Positions 37,608 to 46,700 of a stretch of DNA of 64,000 nt are shown here, piece by piece. The stretch covers positions 174,749 through 238,748 of the forward strand of contig NZ_PYGK01000014.1 of the NCBI RefSeq assembly GCF_003014595.1. Reading direction: 5' to 3'. The number at the start of each line of letters is the position of its first letter. Position 1 is the first letter of the stretch. The position numbers were made by a program, and so were the translations under genes. The DNA is from Chitinophaga ginsengisoli (GTDB lineage: Bacteria; Bacteroidota; Bacteroidia; Chitinophagales; Chitinophagaceae). The notes under the pieces are model-generated. The model had not been told where the DNA came from. It saw only the letters and a program-made list of their open reading frames with translations, and ran no database searches.

Positions 37608-37908
37608 ATTTGACCACAATGTTACTCCAAACAATAATAATAAAATAAAAAAAGAAGGGAATTATGCCAGGGGTAATAAAAGACGCTTTTCTGCTTTTCG
37701 TCGATAATTATAGAGGTTCTATCCTGTTTGAACAGCAGGTGTTAAACCCTGACAGGGAAACTATATCTAAGAGCTGGTAAACTTTTAAGGCCATATTAAT
37801 TATGATCTTGCATGAATTCCGTATGTTTGCCCGCAAATTTTTTAGCCTGAATTGCGTGGCAACATACGTAATTCGTTTTTGATTATCTGTAATCGTCAAA
37901 TAGTATCT
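37608..37908. other. Intergenic region between divergent rmuC and the outer-membrane barrel gene
   Basis: 301 bases, AT-rich, with a purine-rich A-run near 37640-37665. Promoters for both genes must lie here, but no consensus box is clear. Nothing else was recognised. Confidence 0.6.
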
Positions 37909-38514
37909 ATGAAAAAAGGATTATTACTGGCAGGGATATTAGCAGTTATGACAGGTACTGCAGCCAATGCACAGCGTCTGCATTACGGGTTGAAGGCAGC
38001 TTTGGCACTCACCAAGATAACCGGAGCAGGTTTAAAAGAAAACCTCGCACCTGGATTCCAGGGTGGCGCTTTCTTCGAGTTTGACCTGTCTAAAGACAAG
38101 AAATGGGGTATCCAGCCGGAATTGCTTTTTACACAGACTTCAGCTAAAAGGGGACCGGATTTCGCCAGTAAGTATGTGACCTACCACAATACTGAAGGAA
38201 AGGATAAGATCTCTATCAGTGCTGCAACGATTCCTTTACTGGTACGTTACACGCCGATCCCGGCCATTACGCTGAACTTAGGTGCTCAGTATACCTACAT
38301 GTACTTCATTGACGAGAACCTGCTGAAAGCTAACAGGGATGCGTTCAAGAAAAGCGACGTAGCTGCTGTTGCGGGTGCACAGGTAAATGTGGCTAACGTA
38401 CGATTCTTTGCCCGTTATGCATTGGGGCTGTCAAATATCAATGATATTCCGGCGCCTCAGTATGACTGGAAATCTCACCAGGTGACGATAGGCATGGGAG
38501 TAGCGTTCAAATAG
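37909..38514 (+). CDS. Outer-membrane beta-barrel protein (PorT/OmpA-like PF13568 type)
   Basis: 201 residues from the ATG at 37909, where a signal peptide begins (ILAVMTGTAANAQ). The mature chain alternates amphipathic strands with short turns: LHYGLKAALALTKITG, FQGGAFFEFDLSKDKKWGIQ (split strands), ISAATIPLLVRYTP, VRFFARYALGLSNIND and the terminal HQVTIGMGVAFK ending in Phe-Lys. This is the common small eight-stranded barrel of Bacteroidota. The gene is monocistronic and closed by a terminator. Confidence 0.87.
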   Translation: MKKGLLLAGILAVMTGTAANAQRLHYGLKAALALTKITGAGLKENLAPGFQGGAFFEFDLSKDKKWGIQPELLFTQTSAKRGPDFASKYVTYHNTEGKDKISISAATIPLLVRYTPIPAITLNLGAQYTYMYFIDENLLKANRDAFKKSDVAAVAGAQVNVANVRFFARYALGLSNINDIPAPQYDWKSHQVTIGMGVAFK

Positions 38515-38537
38515 ACTATTTCTTGATCAGATTATAT

Positions 38538-38572
38538 AGAGGTTGTATCAAATTGATATAACCTCTTTTTTT
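38538..38572 (+). terminator. Terminator of the barrel gene, TGTATCA family
   Basis: Arms AGAGGTTGTATCAA and TTGATATAACCTCT pair over their full length with one G-T wobble; seven T residues follow. Confidence 0.9.
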
Positions 38573-38619
38573 ATTTACACCGGGTTGTAAAGCAAATGAG
38601 GCGTTGCTAGTGAATTTTC

Positions 38620-38819
38620 CCGCTAAGTAGCTCCGGTTTCAGCATGGGATGGCGGTCGGCGCCTCTCTGGAATGCTATTGGGCGTTATCAAGCGAGTCGG
38701 GGGTGGGATATCTATTGGGCAGCACCGGTCGTGTCGCCGGAGAGCCGAAGGCCCGCCATTCCCATCTGAAACCGCGTGCTACTTTCGCTGTCGCTGTTGA
38801 TGGTTAAGTGGCTGGCTTA
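38620..38819. repeat. 200-bp fold-back element, copy A
   Basis: About 93 percent identical by eye to copy B at 49341-49539, with one 1-base indel. Its ends are imperfect inverted repeats of about 40 bp: the left arm contains AAGTAGC, CGGTTTCAG and ATGGGATGGCGG, and the right arm carries their reverse complements (GCCATTCCCAT, CTGAAACCG, GCTACTT). The centre holds shorter GC-rich hairpins. No reading frame is conserved. It is bracketed by two terminators. Confidence 0.85.
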
Positions 38820-38824
38820 CCAGC

Positions 38825-38866
38825 GTTTAACGTTTAAAGTTTAACGTTTAAAGTTTAAAGTTTAAA
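38825..38866. repeat. Six tandem GTTTAAM heptamers
   Basis: GTTTAAC, GTTTAAA, GTTTAAC, then three GTTTAAA, without gaps, directly after fold-back element A and abutting the next terminator. Confidence 0.9.
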
Positions 38867-38903
38867 GGGGGTGTATCAAAAGCCATTTGATACACCCCCT
38901 TTT
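38865..38903. terminator. Terminator of the hydroxyproline/DUF885 operon, TGTATCA family
   Basis: AAGGGGGTGTATCAAA, loop AGCCA, and the exact reverse complement: a 16-bp perfect stem, 22 bases past the DUF885 stop. It is followed by T residues on the plus strand and by CTTTAAAC on the minus strand, so it may act in both directions. Confidence 0.85.
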
Positions 38904-38925
38904 CATTGTAGCCTATTCTGATATT

Positions 38926-40623
38926 CTATAGGTTATAAAAATGCCAGCTGGATTTAAAGTCTTTTGTTATCAGTTTATTGGTGAGGATCACCCTGACCAT
39001 TTCCACGGGCAGTGCATTTTCTTTCATCACGGCATCATGGTATTGCTGATAAGTCATTTTTCCGCTGTCTACGAGCTCCTTTTTCAGCGCCATGAACTGC
39101 AGACCTCCAATCATATAGGCCACCTGGTATAAGGGGCTGTAATCGCCTTTAAATGAGCGGCGTACTTCACCGGCCGCATTCGCTCTTTCATGCCCTACCC
39201 TGTCTACCAGGAAGTCGATACATTGCTGAGGCGTCCATTTGCCCAGGTGATAATTCAGCGAAAAGATGATACGCGCACAACGGTGCATACGCCAGAAGAG
39301 CATACCGATGCGGTCTTCGGGTGATTGTGGGAACTTCATATCCCACAGCAGCATTTCCCAGTATAGTGACCATCCTTCTATCCAGAAAGGTGTCCAGAAA
39401 TTGCGGTAGGTGCGATAGCGGTTTTCCATAAACTCTTCCAGTGCATGACCGGCAAAGAGTTCGTGATGTACCGTTGCCCTAGAAAAGTGAGGGTTGTTTC
39501 CCCGCATGCTCATCAGCTTATCTCCTTCTTCCATATCGTTGGTGGGATAGGAAATGCTCAGTTCTTCTCCTCCTGTAAAGAAGGGATTGACCAGTTGCCG
39601 TTCAGGCGTCATCATGATCATGCGCCAGGTCTCTTCTGCTAATGGGGGAATGGTGATGAGGTGTTTGTCTTTCAGGAAAGACATGGACTCATTGTATATT
39701 TTCATGATCGCATCCGGCTGCTCACCTGCCGGAACGTAGGTGTTCTTTACCTTTTCCAGGGCTTTATGCCAGTCTTTTCCGAAGCCCATTTCTTCACTTG
39801 CCTTCAGCATTTCAGCGTCACAGAAGGCGAATTCCTTATTGGCGATCGCTATTAATTCTTCCGGAGAGTAAGGGATCAGCTCATTCTGCAACTGCCTTAC
39901 CAGTTCCTCTCTTCCGATCGGTGAGCCTACAATGCCGCTGCCATCATCTTTTCCGCCGGGCAATGTTTTGAGTTTCTGTTGCCATACGTTACTGTATGCT
40001 TTCAGCGTACTGTCCAGTTGTTTATAAGGGGCAGGTATCCACCAGGAGAACTGTGGGTCGTAGGCGTTATAGAATTCGTATACACTGTGAATAGCCTCCT
40101 GTAATCCCCTGGTAATACCAACACCTCTGCGTAGCAGGTACATGTTGATATCGGTGGCCGCATTCAGTTGTTTTGCTTTCTCCTGTAAGCCCAGCGACAT
40201 GTCCCGGAAGGTGCCTGCCAATGCCTGTGCGTCCTGTTTAGTACCTCTTCTTCTCAGCTTTTCCGCTGCGTAGATTTTGTCGGCCAGCGGAAACCAGGAA
40301 GACAACTGTTTATACTGTCCTGCCTGTTCATCCAGGGCACGTACTTCCTCCTGCAATTTCATCCGGAAGAGAACATAGTCTACACGTTCTTCCACACCGA
40401 GTTTGTCGAAATTAAAACCGTTGAGCTGTTGGAGGTAATCTGTGTTGAATGTTTTCAGTCTTTCTGTTCTTTCCGGAGCATTATCGATCTGGTAGAACCG
40501 CATCAGGCTTCCTTTGTCAGCTTCGTAATGCGACAGCAGTACTGAAATGTCTTTTTCCTGTGCAACGGCGATACCTGCGCTCATGCACCATCCTGTTACC
40601 AGGCAGTAAATAAGTCTTTTCAT
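38926..40623 (-). CDS. DUF885-family metallopeptidase-like protein, secreted
   Basis: 565 residues with a signal peptide (ends SAGIAVAQ). The C-terminal half has the DUF885 zinc-site pattern: HHELFAGHALEEF at about residue 384 gives an HE-x4-GH arrangement, and EGWSLYWEML supplies the later Glu. Family members are thought to be periplasmic oligopeptidases. The gene ends the operon with a hydroxyproline dehydrogenase and an epimerase, each gap being 8 bases, so it may release amino acids or hydroxyproline from peptides for that pathway (inference). Confidence 0.86.
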   Translation of the reverse strand: MKRLIYCLVTGWCMSAGIAVAQEKDISVLLSHYEADKGSLMRFYQIDNAPERTERLKTFNTDYLQQLNGFNFDKLGVEERVDYVLFRMKLQEEVRALDEQAGQYKQLSSWFPLADKIYAAEKLRRRGTKQDAQALAGTFRDMSLGLQEKAKQLNAATDINMYLLRRGVGITRGLQEAIHSVYEFYNAYDPQFSWWIPAPYKQLDSTLKAYSNVWQQKLKTLPGGKDDGSGIVGSPIGREELVRQLQNELIPYSPEELIAIANKEFAFCDAEMLKASEEMGFGKDWHKALEKVKNTYVPAGEQPDAIMKIYNESMSFLKDKHLITIPPLAEETWRMIMMTPERQLVNPFFTGGEELSISYPTNDMEEGDKLMSMRGNNPHFSRATVHHELFAGHALEEFMENRYRTYRNFWTPFWIEGWSLYWEMLLWDMKFPQSPEDRIGMLFWRMHRCARIIFSLNYHLGKWTPQQCIDFLVDRVGHERANAAGEVRRSFKGDYSPLYQVAYMIGGLQFMALKKELVDSGKMTYQQYHDAVMKENALPVEMVRVILTNKLITKDFKSSWHFYNL

Positions 40624-40631
40624 AAGTACGT

Positions 40632-41879
40632 TTAACTGAATCTTTCTACTTTAAAAGGAGTGATGTCCATAGAAGCCGGCATGCGTGCCACCAGTTCACT
40701 GACCAGCTTACCGGTAGCGGCTCCCAGGCTGATACCCAGCATGGAATGTCCTGTAGCTACGGTGACATTCGGATAACGTTCCAGGTTACCTATATGTGGC
40801 AGTCCATCTGCACTGCAGGGGCGATAACCATACCATACCTTTTCCGGGGCAGGTACAGGAATATCATATGCCGGAAAATATCTTTTAACGGAAGCCAGTA
40901 TACCTTCCACCCGCTGCATACGCGGTGGTGCGTTCAGGCCTGTGATCTCCATGGTTCCACCAAAGCGGATCTTGTTGCCATTCATAGGCGAGATAGCCAC
41001 CCTGGCTTCACTCAGGATCACGGAGTGTCTGACTTTGTAGGGAGCATCTTCAAATGTAACTGAGTAGCCCCTGCCTCCTACCATTGGAATATTGAGCTGC
41101 AGTTGTCTGGCCAGGTCACGGCTCCATACACCTGCCGCCAGTACGATGTGATCGGCAGTATGAAAACCGGTGGTTGTTTTAATACCCTGTACCTTATTTC
41201 CTTCTGTGATAAACGACGTTACTTCCTGGTTGCCTACAAAGCGTACCCCTTGTTGTCGCAGGTATTGCATCAGGCTTTGCATCAGCTGATTGGGATATAA
41301 CTGCGCATCGCCGGGAAAATAGATCGCCCCCAGTGCCTTGATGGGGGTATCCGGCTCCATTTGTTGCAAGGTTTGTGCGTCTATCATCCGGGCTTCTATT
41401 CCCAGGGCAAGGGCATCCTTTATGGTATGTTCTGCGTGGTGTGCGTTTTCTTCTGTGTTGAACAGTTCCAGCATTCCCTTCGGATCGTAAGAGAAATCCA
41501 GTCCGGGCACACGGTTCCATTCTTCATACAAATGTTTACTCAGCAGGGCGATATCCCTGAGGGGAACGGCTGAGCGTTCCACATGCGATTTAGTGGCGCT
41601 TTTCATGAACTGCCAGCCCCACCTGATCATGCTGCTGTTCAGACTGGGCTTGATATAGAAGGGGCTTTTCGGGTCCATCATCCATTTCAATCCCTGCCTG
41701 ACGATGCCTGGTGTAGCCAGTGGTACAAAGTGGCTGGGACAGATATAACCTGCGTTACCAAAGGAGCAGCCCTGCTGCATATCTGTCCTGTCTATTACTG
41801 TTACGGCATATCCTGCCTGTTGCAGATAAAAAGCACTGCTCAGGCCAATAATTCCTCCGCCTATAATGATTACTTCCAT
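40632..41879 (-). CDS. FAD-dependent D-amino-acid / D-hydroxyproline dehydrogenase (DadA-like)
   Basis: 415 residues. The N terminus has the dinucleotide-binding motif VIIIGGGIIGLSSAFYLQ; FGNAGYICPSHFVPLATPG and the C-terminal WYGYRPCSADGLPHIG and GHSMLGISLGAATGKLVSEL match DadA-like oxidoreductases of the DAO fold. Beside a proline-racemase-family epimerase, the likely substrate is cis-4-hydroxy-D-proline, oxidised to pyrroline-4-hydroxy-2-carboxylate. Simple D-amino-acid oxidation remains possible. It is 8 bases after the epimerase gene. Confidence 0.88.
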   Translation of the reverse strand: MEVIIIGGGIIGLSSAFYLQQAGYAVTVIDRTDMQQGCSFGNAGYICPSHFVPLATPGIVRQGLKWMMDPKSPFYIKPSLNSSMIRWGWQFMKSATKSHVERSAVPLRDIALLSKHLYEEWNRVPGLDFSYDPKGMLELFNTEENAHHAEHTIKDALALGIEARMIDAQTLQQMEPDTPIKALGAIYFPGDAQLYPNQLMQSLMQYLRQQGVRFVGNQEVTSFITEGNKVQGIKTTTGFHTADHIVLAAGVWSRDLARQLQLNIPMVGGRGYSVTFEDAPYKVRHSVILSEARVAISPMNGNKIRFGGTMEITGLNAPPRMQRVEGILASVKRYFPAYDIPVPAPEKVWYGYRPCSADGLPHIGNLERYPNVTVATGHSMLGISLGAATGKLVSELVARMPASMDITPFKVERFS

Positions 41880-41887
41880 ATCGTTGT

Positions 41888-42889
41888 TTAAATCACCTGT
41901 AGTCCATATGCATATGGATCGTCCTCAGGGTCTATTGTGATCGTGTTATAACCGTATATTCTTGCCCAGCCTTCAATACCGGGACGTATAGCAGGTACGC
42001 CCGCTACGGTTGTCTCTTCTTCTATCGTACCGATAAAGCGGGATCCGATGATGCTTTCGTGAATGAAGGAATCTCCTTTTTTCAGCAATCCTTTGGCATA
42101 CCACTGGGCCATCCTGGCGGAAGTACCGGTACCGCAGGGGGAGCGGTCAATGGCTTTATCGCCGTAAAATACGGCATTACGCGCTGTAGAGGTTTTATCC
42201 ATGACAGCCCCGGTCCATAACACATGGGAGCATCCGTTGATATGAGGATTGTCGGGGTGTACAAAAGTATGTTTCTCATTGATCCGCTTGCGTAATTCCC
42301 TTGCCCAACCGATCAGCTGGGAGGCGGTATAGTGTTCGAGGCCCGGGAAGTTCTCCTGGACATCTACAATAGCATAATAGTTTCCGCCGTAGGAAACGTC
42401 TACTTTCAGCGGTCCGAGGTCAGGGCATTCCACCACGAGATCAGTTGCCGCGAGATAAGAGGCCACATTGGTCAGTTTGACGCTCTTCACCTTACGACCT
42501 TCCTGTTTATATTCGATCAGCACCAGTCCTGCGGGTGCTTCCATCCTTACAATGCCGGGTGTTTTAGGAGTGATCAGTCCTTCTTCAATTGCGATAGTGA
42601 TGGTACCGATAGTACCGTGGCCACACATCGGCAGGCAACCGCTGGTTTCGATGAATAATACGGCTACGTCATTGGCGGGATCGTGGGGTGGATACAGGAT
42701 GCTTCCGCTCATCATATCATGGCCCCTGGGTTCAAACATCAGTCCTGTTCTGATCCAGTCGTATTCCCTGAGGAAATGGTTCCGTTTTTCGCTCATGTTG
42801 TTACCTTCCAGTACCGGTCCGCCGCCGGCTACCAACCTGACAGGGTTACCGCAGGTGTGCGCATCTATGCAAAAGAATGTTTTCTTCAC
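41888..42889 (-). CDS. Proline racemase family, probable 4-hydroxyproline 2-epimerase
   Basis: 333 residues. Both catalytic cysteines are present: C89 in LPMCGHGTIGT and C252 in DRSPCGTGTSARMA. This two-cysteine state separates racemases and epimerases from trans-3-hydroxyproline dehydratases, which replace the first Cys. FCIDAHTCGNPVRLV and LFIETSGCLPMCGHG are further family landmarks. With the adjacent FAD dehydrogenase it should convert trans-4-hydroxy-L-proline to cis-4-hydroxy-D-proline. It is the first gene of the minus-strand operon. Confidence 0.92.
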   Translation of the reverse strand: MKKTFFCIDAHTCGNPVRLVAGGGPVLEGNNMSEKRNHFLREYDWIRTGLMFEPRGHDMMSGSILYPPHDPANDVAVLFIETSGCLPMCGHGTIGTITIAIEEGLITPKTPGIVRMEAPAGLVLIEYKQEGRKVKSVKLTNVASYLAATDLVVECPDLGPLKVDVSYGGNYYAIVDVQENFPGLEHYTASQLIGWARELRKRINEKHTFVHPDNPHINGCSHVLWTGAVMDKTSTARNAVFYGDKAIDRSPCGTGTSARMAQWYAKGLLKKGDSFIHESIIGSRFIGTIEEETTVAGVPAIRPGIEGWARIYGYNTITIDPEDDPYAYGLQVI

Positions 42890-43732
42890 GTTTCCTTATT
42901 CAGTTTAAAAAGACATTGGTTGATCAACTCTTTCAAAAATACCTGTTGAGGGCGAATGGAATATTGCAGGTTTTCACCAATGGTATGCAAAAATTAACAT
43001 AAATAATTCATTGGTGGGCAGGCCGGGTAACAAATATACGGTACCCGGGGTTGAAACCCGGGGTTACGAACCCCGCGCTACAAACACCCGGGGTTGAAAC
43101 CCCGCGCTACAAACAAGGGGACTCCTAACGGAGTCCTATTGTGGTTTGTCAATGGCGCGAATAATGACCGGGACGGTCCGGGGATGAAACCGCGTTACAA
43201 ACACCCGGGGTTGAAACCCCGCGCTACAAACAAAGGGACTCCTAACGGAGTCCTATTGTGGTTTGTTAATGACGCGAATAATGACCGGGACGGTCCGGGG
43301 ATGAAACCGCGTTCCAAACACCCGGGGTTGAAACCCCGCGCTACAAACAAGGGGACTCCTAACGGAGTCCTATTGTGGTTTGTTAATGGCGCGAATAATG
43401 ACCGGGACGGTTCCGGGGATGAAACCGCGTTACAAACACCCGGGGTTGAAACCCCGCGCTACAAACAAGGGGACTCCTAACGGAGTCCTATTGTGGTTTG
43501 TTAATGACGCGAATAATGACCGGGACGGTTCCGGGGATGAAACCGCGCTACAAACACCCGGGGTTGAAACCCCGCGCTACAAACAAGGGGACTCCTAACG
43601 GAGTCCTATTGTGGTTTGTTAATGGCGCGAATGCCCCCTTTCGGGCAAAAGCAGGTACCCGGCTCTGCCTTTTTAACTGAAAATCAATATGTATTGATTA
43701 TCTAATTAAATTGCAGTATAGTTCCATGTCAT
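42890..43732. other. Gene-free region between divergent operons, mostly tandem repeat
   Basis: 843 bases. The first 150 and last 60 bases are ordinary intergenic DNA that must carry the promoters of the epimerase operon and of the hybrid kinase; the rest is the 117/118-bp array. Confidence 0.8.
43040..43640. repeat. Tandem array of five 117/118-bp units
   Basis: Units begin CACCCGGGGTTGAAACC at 43085, 43202, 43319, 43437 and 43555, giving periods of 117, 117, 118 and 118. The change is one added T in GACGGTTCCGGG. A partial unit precedes the first and the fifth is cut after AATGGCGCGAAT. Each unit holds two small hairpins, CGGGGTTGAAACCCCG and GGACTCCTAACGGAGTCC. Units are nearly identical, so the array is young or homogenised. 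GGTACCCGG occurs at both edges (43040 and 43654). Confidence 0.95.
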
Positions 43733-46700
43733 ATGAATGAAAATGCTGCCCCCAAAAATGAGAAGGCCAGGCTACGCGCGCTCAAGGAATACGGGCTGCT
43801 GCAGTTGACTCCGCAACCGGCCCTCGATCAGTTCACCGAACTGGCAACCCTCAGTTGTCATTTCCCTTACGCTGTTATAGCTGTTGCCGGGGATGAAAAA
43901 CAGCTCATTGTTTCGTCCACCACCATACCGGGTACACAGGAAACCACCTTTGACTGGGGCTTTATGCAACTGATCATGCAGGCGCGGGCCTTTATGGCTG
44001 TTGAGGATACCCTGCTCCACCCCATCCTCCGAAATAATAAAGCAGTTACTGCGGCACCACATATCCGTGCGTTTGCCGGTTGCCCCCTGATTGACGGTAA
44101 TGGCTTTATTTTAGGGGCGCTTTATGTGATGCACCATGAAGCCGCCGCGATCACCAGCGCAGAGCAAAGGGCGCTGACCATTATTGCGCAAAATGTTATT
44201 GCTGCTTTAATGGCGGAGCGACAGAACGCGGAAACCCAGTATTATGCGAAGTTGTTCAATCTTTCTGAAGGACTGGTGTGTGTCGGGTCCTACTCCGGCA
44301 GGTTAAGAAGGATCAATAAGGCATTCACCACTTTGCTGGGCTGGGAGGAAGATGAACTGACAAGCACTTCTGTACTGGAACTGGTGCATCCGGATGATGT
44401 AGAAAATACCGCCGCGGAGCTGGATCATCTCCGCTCGGGCCTGTCTACCATCAACTTCTACAACCGTTTCCGGACGAAGAACGGCGACTATAAATACATC
44501 CAATGGATCGCCACTCCAGAACCGTATACCGGCAACATCTTCGCTATAGGCAGGGATATTACCGGTGAAAAGCTCAAAGAGCAGGAACTGATAGACAATG
44601 AGATCAGCGCCCGTACTTTCTTTGAGAATTCGCTGGGCATGATGTGCAAACATGATCTGCAGGGGAAGCTGACGTATGTCAACAAGGCCAGTGCGGACAG
44701 TGTGGGGTATAGCATCCAGGAGCTCATGACCATGAGTTTATACGACATTATTCCTCCTGAGTATCACAATGACCTTGACCAATACCTGGCCAAGATCAAG
44801 ATGAAAGGCAAGGTGACGGGTCTGATGCATACCCGGCATAAGCTTGGTAATATCCGCATCTGGTTGTTTAACAACATACTTGTCAATGATGCGCTGGGCA
44901 ATCCCTATGTAATAGGCAACGCAGCCGATATCACAGAGAGGCATGAACTGGAGATAGACCTCAAGCGTACCAAGGAAATGCTGGAACGTACCAACCAGGT
45001 AGCGCGTATAGGCGGATGGGAATTTGACCTTGTTAAACAGGAGGTTTTCTGGTCGACCGTTACCTGCGAGATCCATGAGGTACCGCCAGACTTCAGGCCT
45101 ACCACGGAAAATACCATGGTTTTCTATGCGGGGGAATACCGGCAACAGTTGGATGCGGTGATTGATCATGCTATCCGCACAGGTACGCCCTGGCAGCTGG
45201 AACTACAGATCACGACTGCCAAGGGGCGTAAGATGTGGGTGCGTTCAATAGGCCATGCTACGTTTGAAAATGGTATTTGTAAAAGGCTGTTTGGGACATT
45301 CCAGGATATCAATGAGAAAAAGAAAGCTACCGTGGCCATTCAGCAATCGCGAAAGCTGCTGGAGGATGTGCTGCAGTCTGCTTCTGAGGTTAGTATTATA
45401 GCTACTGACCATGAGGGAATTATTACCCTTTTTAATAAGGGCGCGGAAAAGTTGCTGGGGTATGGTGCGGCGGAGGTAACGGGCAAATATTCCTGGGAGA
45501 TACTTCACTTACCGGATGAAATATCCGCCAGGGGAAAAGAGCTATCGGCGTTGTATAAGACGCCTATTGAAGGCTTCCGTGTTTTCACCCAGATCCCGGA
45601 ACTGGAAGGGTCTGAAGGGCGGGAATGGACCTATGTGCGGAAAGATGGGACTACTACCATCGTTTCTATGGTGGTAACGCCTATACGTGACAATGCAGAC
45701 ATTACCGGTTACCTGGGTATCGCTACGGATATCTCGAAGCGAAAGAAGGCAGAAAGGGAGCTAAAAGAAGCCAAGTTACAGGCGGAGTATGCCAGTAAGG
45801 CCAAGTCGGAATTCCTGGCTAATATGAGCCATGAAATACGCACGCCGCTGAACGGGGTGATCGGGTTCACCGACCTGCTGATGAAAACCGTGCTCAATGA
45901 GACGCAGCAGCAATATGCTTCTATTGTTAATCAGTCGGGTAATTCCCTGTTGAGTATCATTAACGACATCCTTGATTTCTCCAAGATAGAAGCGGGCAAG
46001 ATAGAACTGGATATCAGCAAATGTGATCTGTTGGAGTTTAGCAGTCAGGCGAGTGACATCCTCAGTTTCCAGGCGCAGCAGAAAGGGATTGAGATGTTGC
46101 TGAATGTGTCTACAGACCTTCCCCGTTTTATGTGGGCCGATGTGGTGCGGCTCAAACAGATCCTCCTCAACTTGTTGAGTAATGCAGTGAAATTCACTGA
46201 CCAGGGGGAAATAGAGCTTGAGATCCGGCCTGTGGGGCAGCCTAAGGCGGGTATGACCACCATCCGCTTCCAGGTAAGGGATACGGGTATTGGTATCCAT
46301 AAGAGCAAACAGGAGAAGATATTTGAGGCCTTCTTACAGGAAGACATTTCCACGACTAAAAGATATGGCGGTACCGGTCTGGGGTTGAGCATTTCCAATA
46401 AACTGCTGGCGCTCATGGGCAGTCAGCTGCAACTGGAAAGTTCGCCCGGCAAAGGCAGTACGTTCTTTTTTGAAATTACGGTAAAAACAGAAGACGGCGC
46501 TCCCATTGCATGGGAAAATATCGACCTTGTCAAAAATGTGCTGATCGTTGATGATAATGAGCATAACCGGACCATCCTGAGAAGGATGTTACAGATGAAA
46601 GGCATCAACTCTGACGAGGCGTCGAATGGTATTGAAGCTTTTCAGTTCCTGATGACCAAACAACAGTATGATGTGATCCTGATGGACTATCATATGCCTT

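Larger units (their letters stand above)
38515..38925. other. Repeat-rich intergenic region
   Basis: 411 bases between convergent genes. It holds a terminator (38538), fold-back element copy A (38620-38819), six GTTTAAM heptamers (38825-38866) and a second terminator (38865-38903). No gene is visible. Confidence 0.8.

Noticed and set aside
43040..43640. CRISPR array
   Set aside because: The repeat unit is 117/118 bases with no unique spacers, and there are no cas genes.
43094..43680. Open reading frames that cross the 117/118-bp tandem repeats
   Set aside because: They arise because 117 is a multiple of three; the one-base longer units shift the frame and split the ORF. No start signal and no conserved protein frame.
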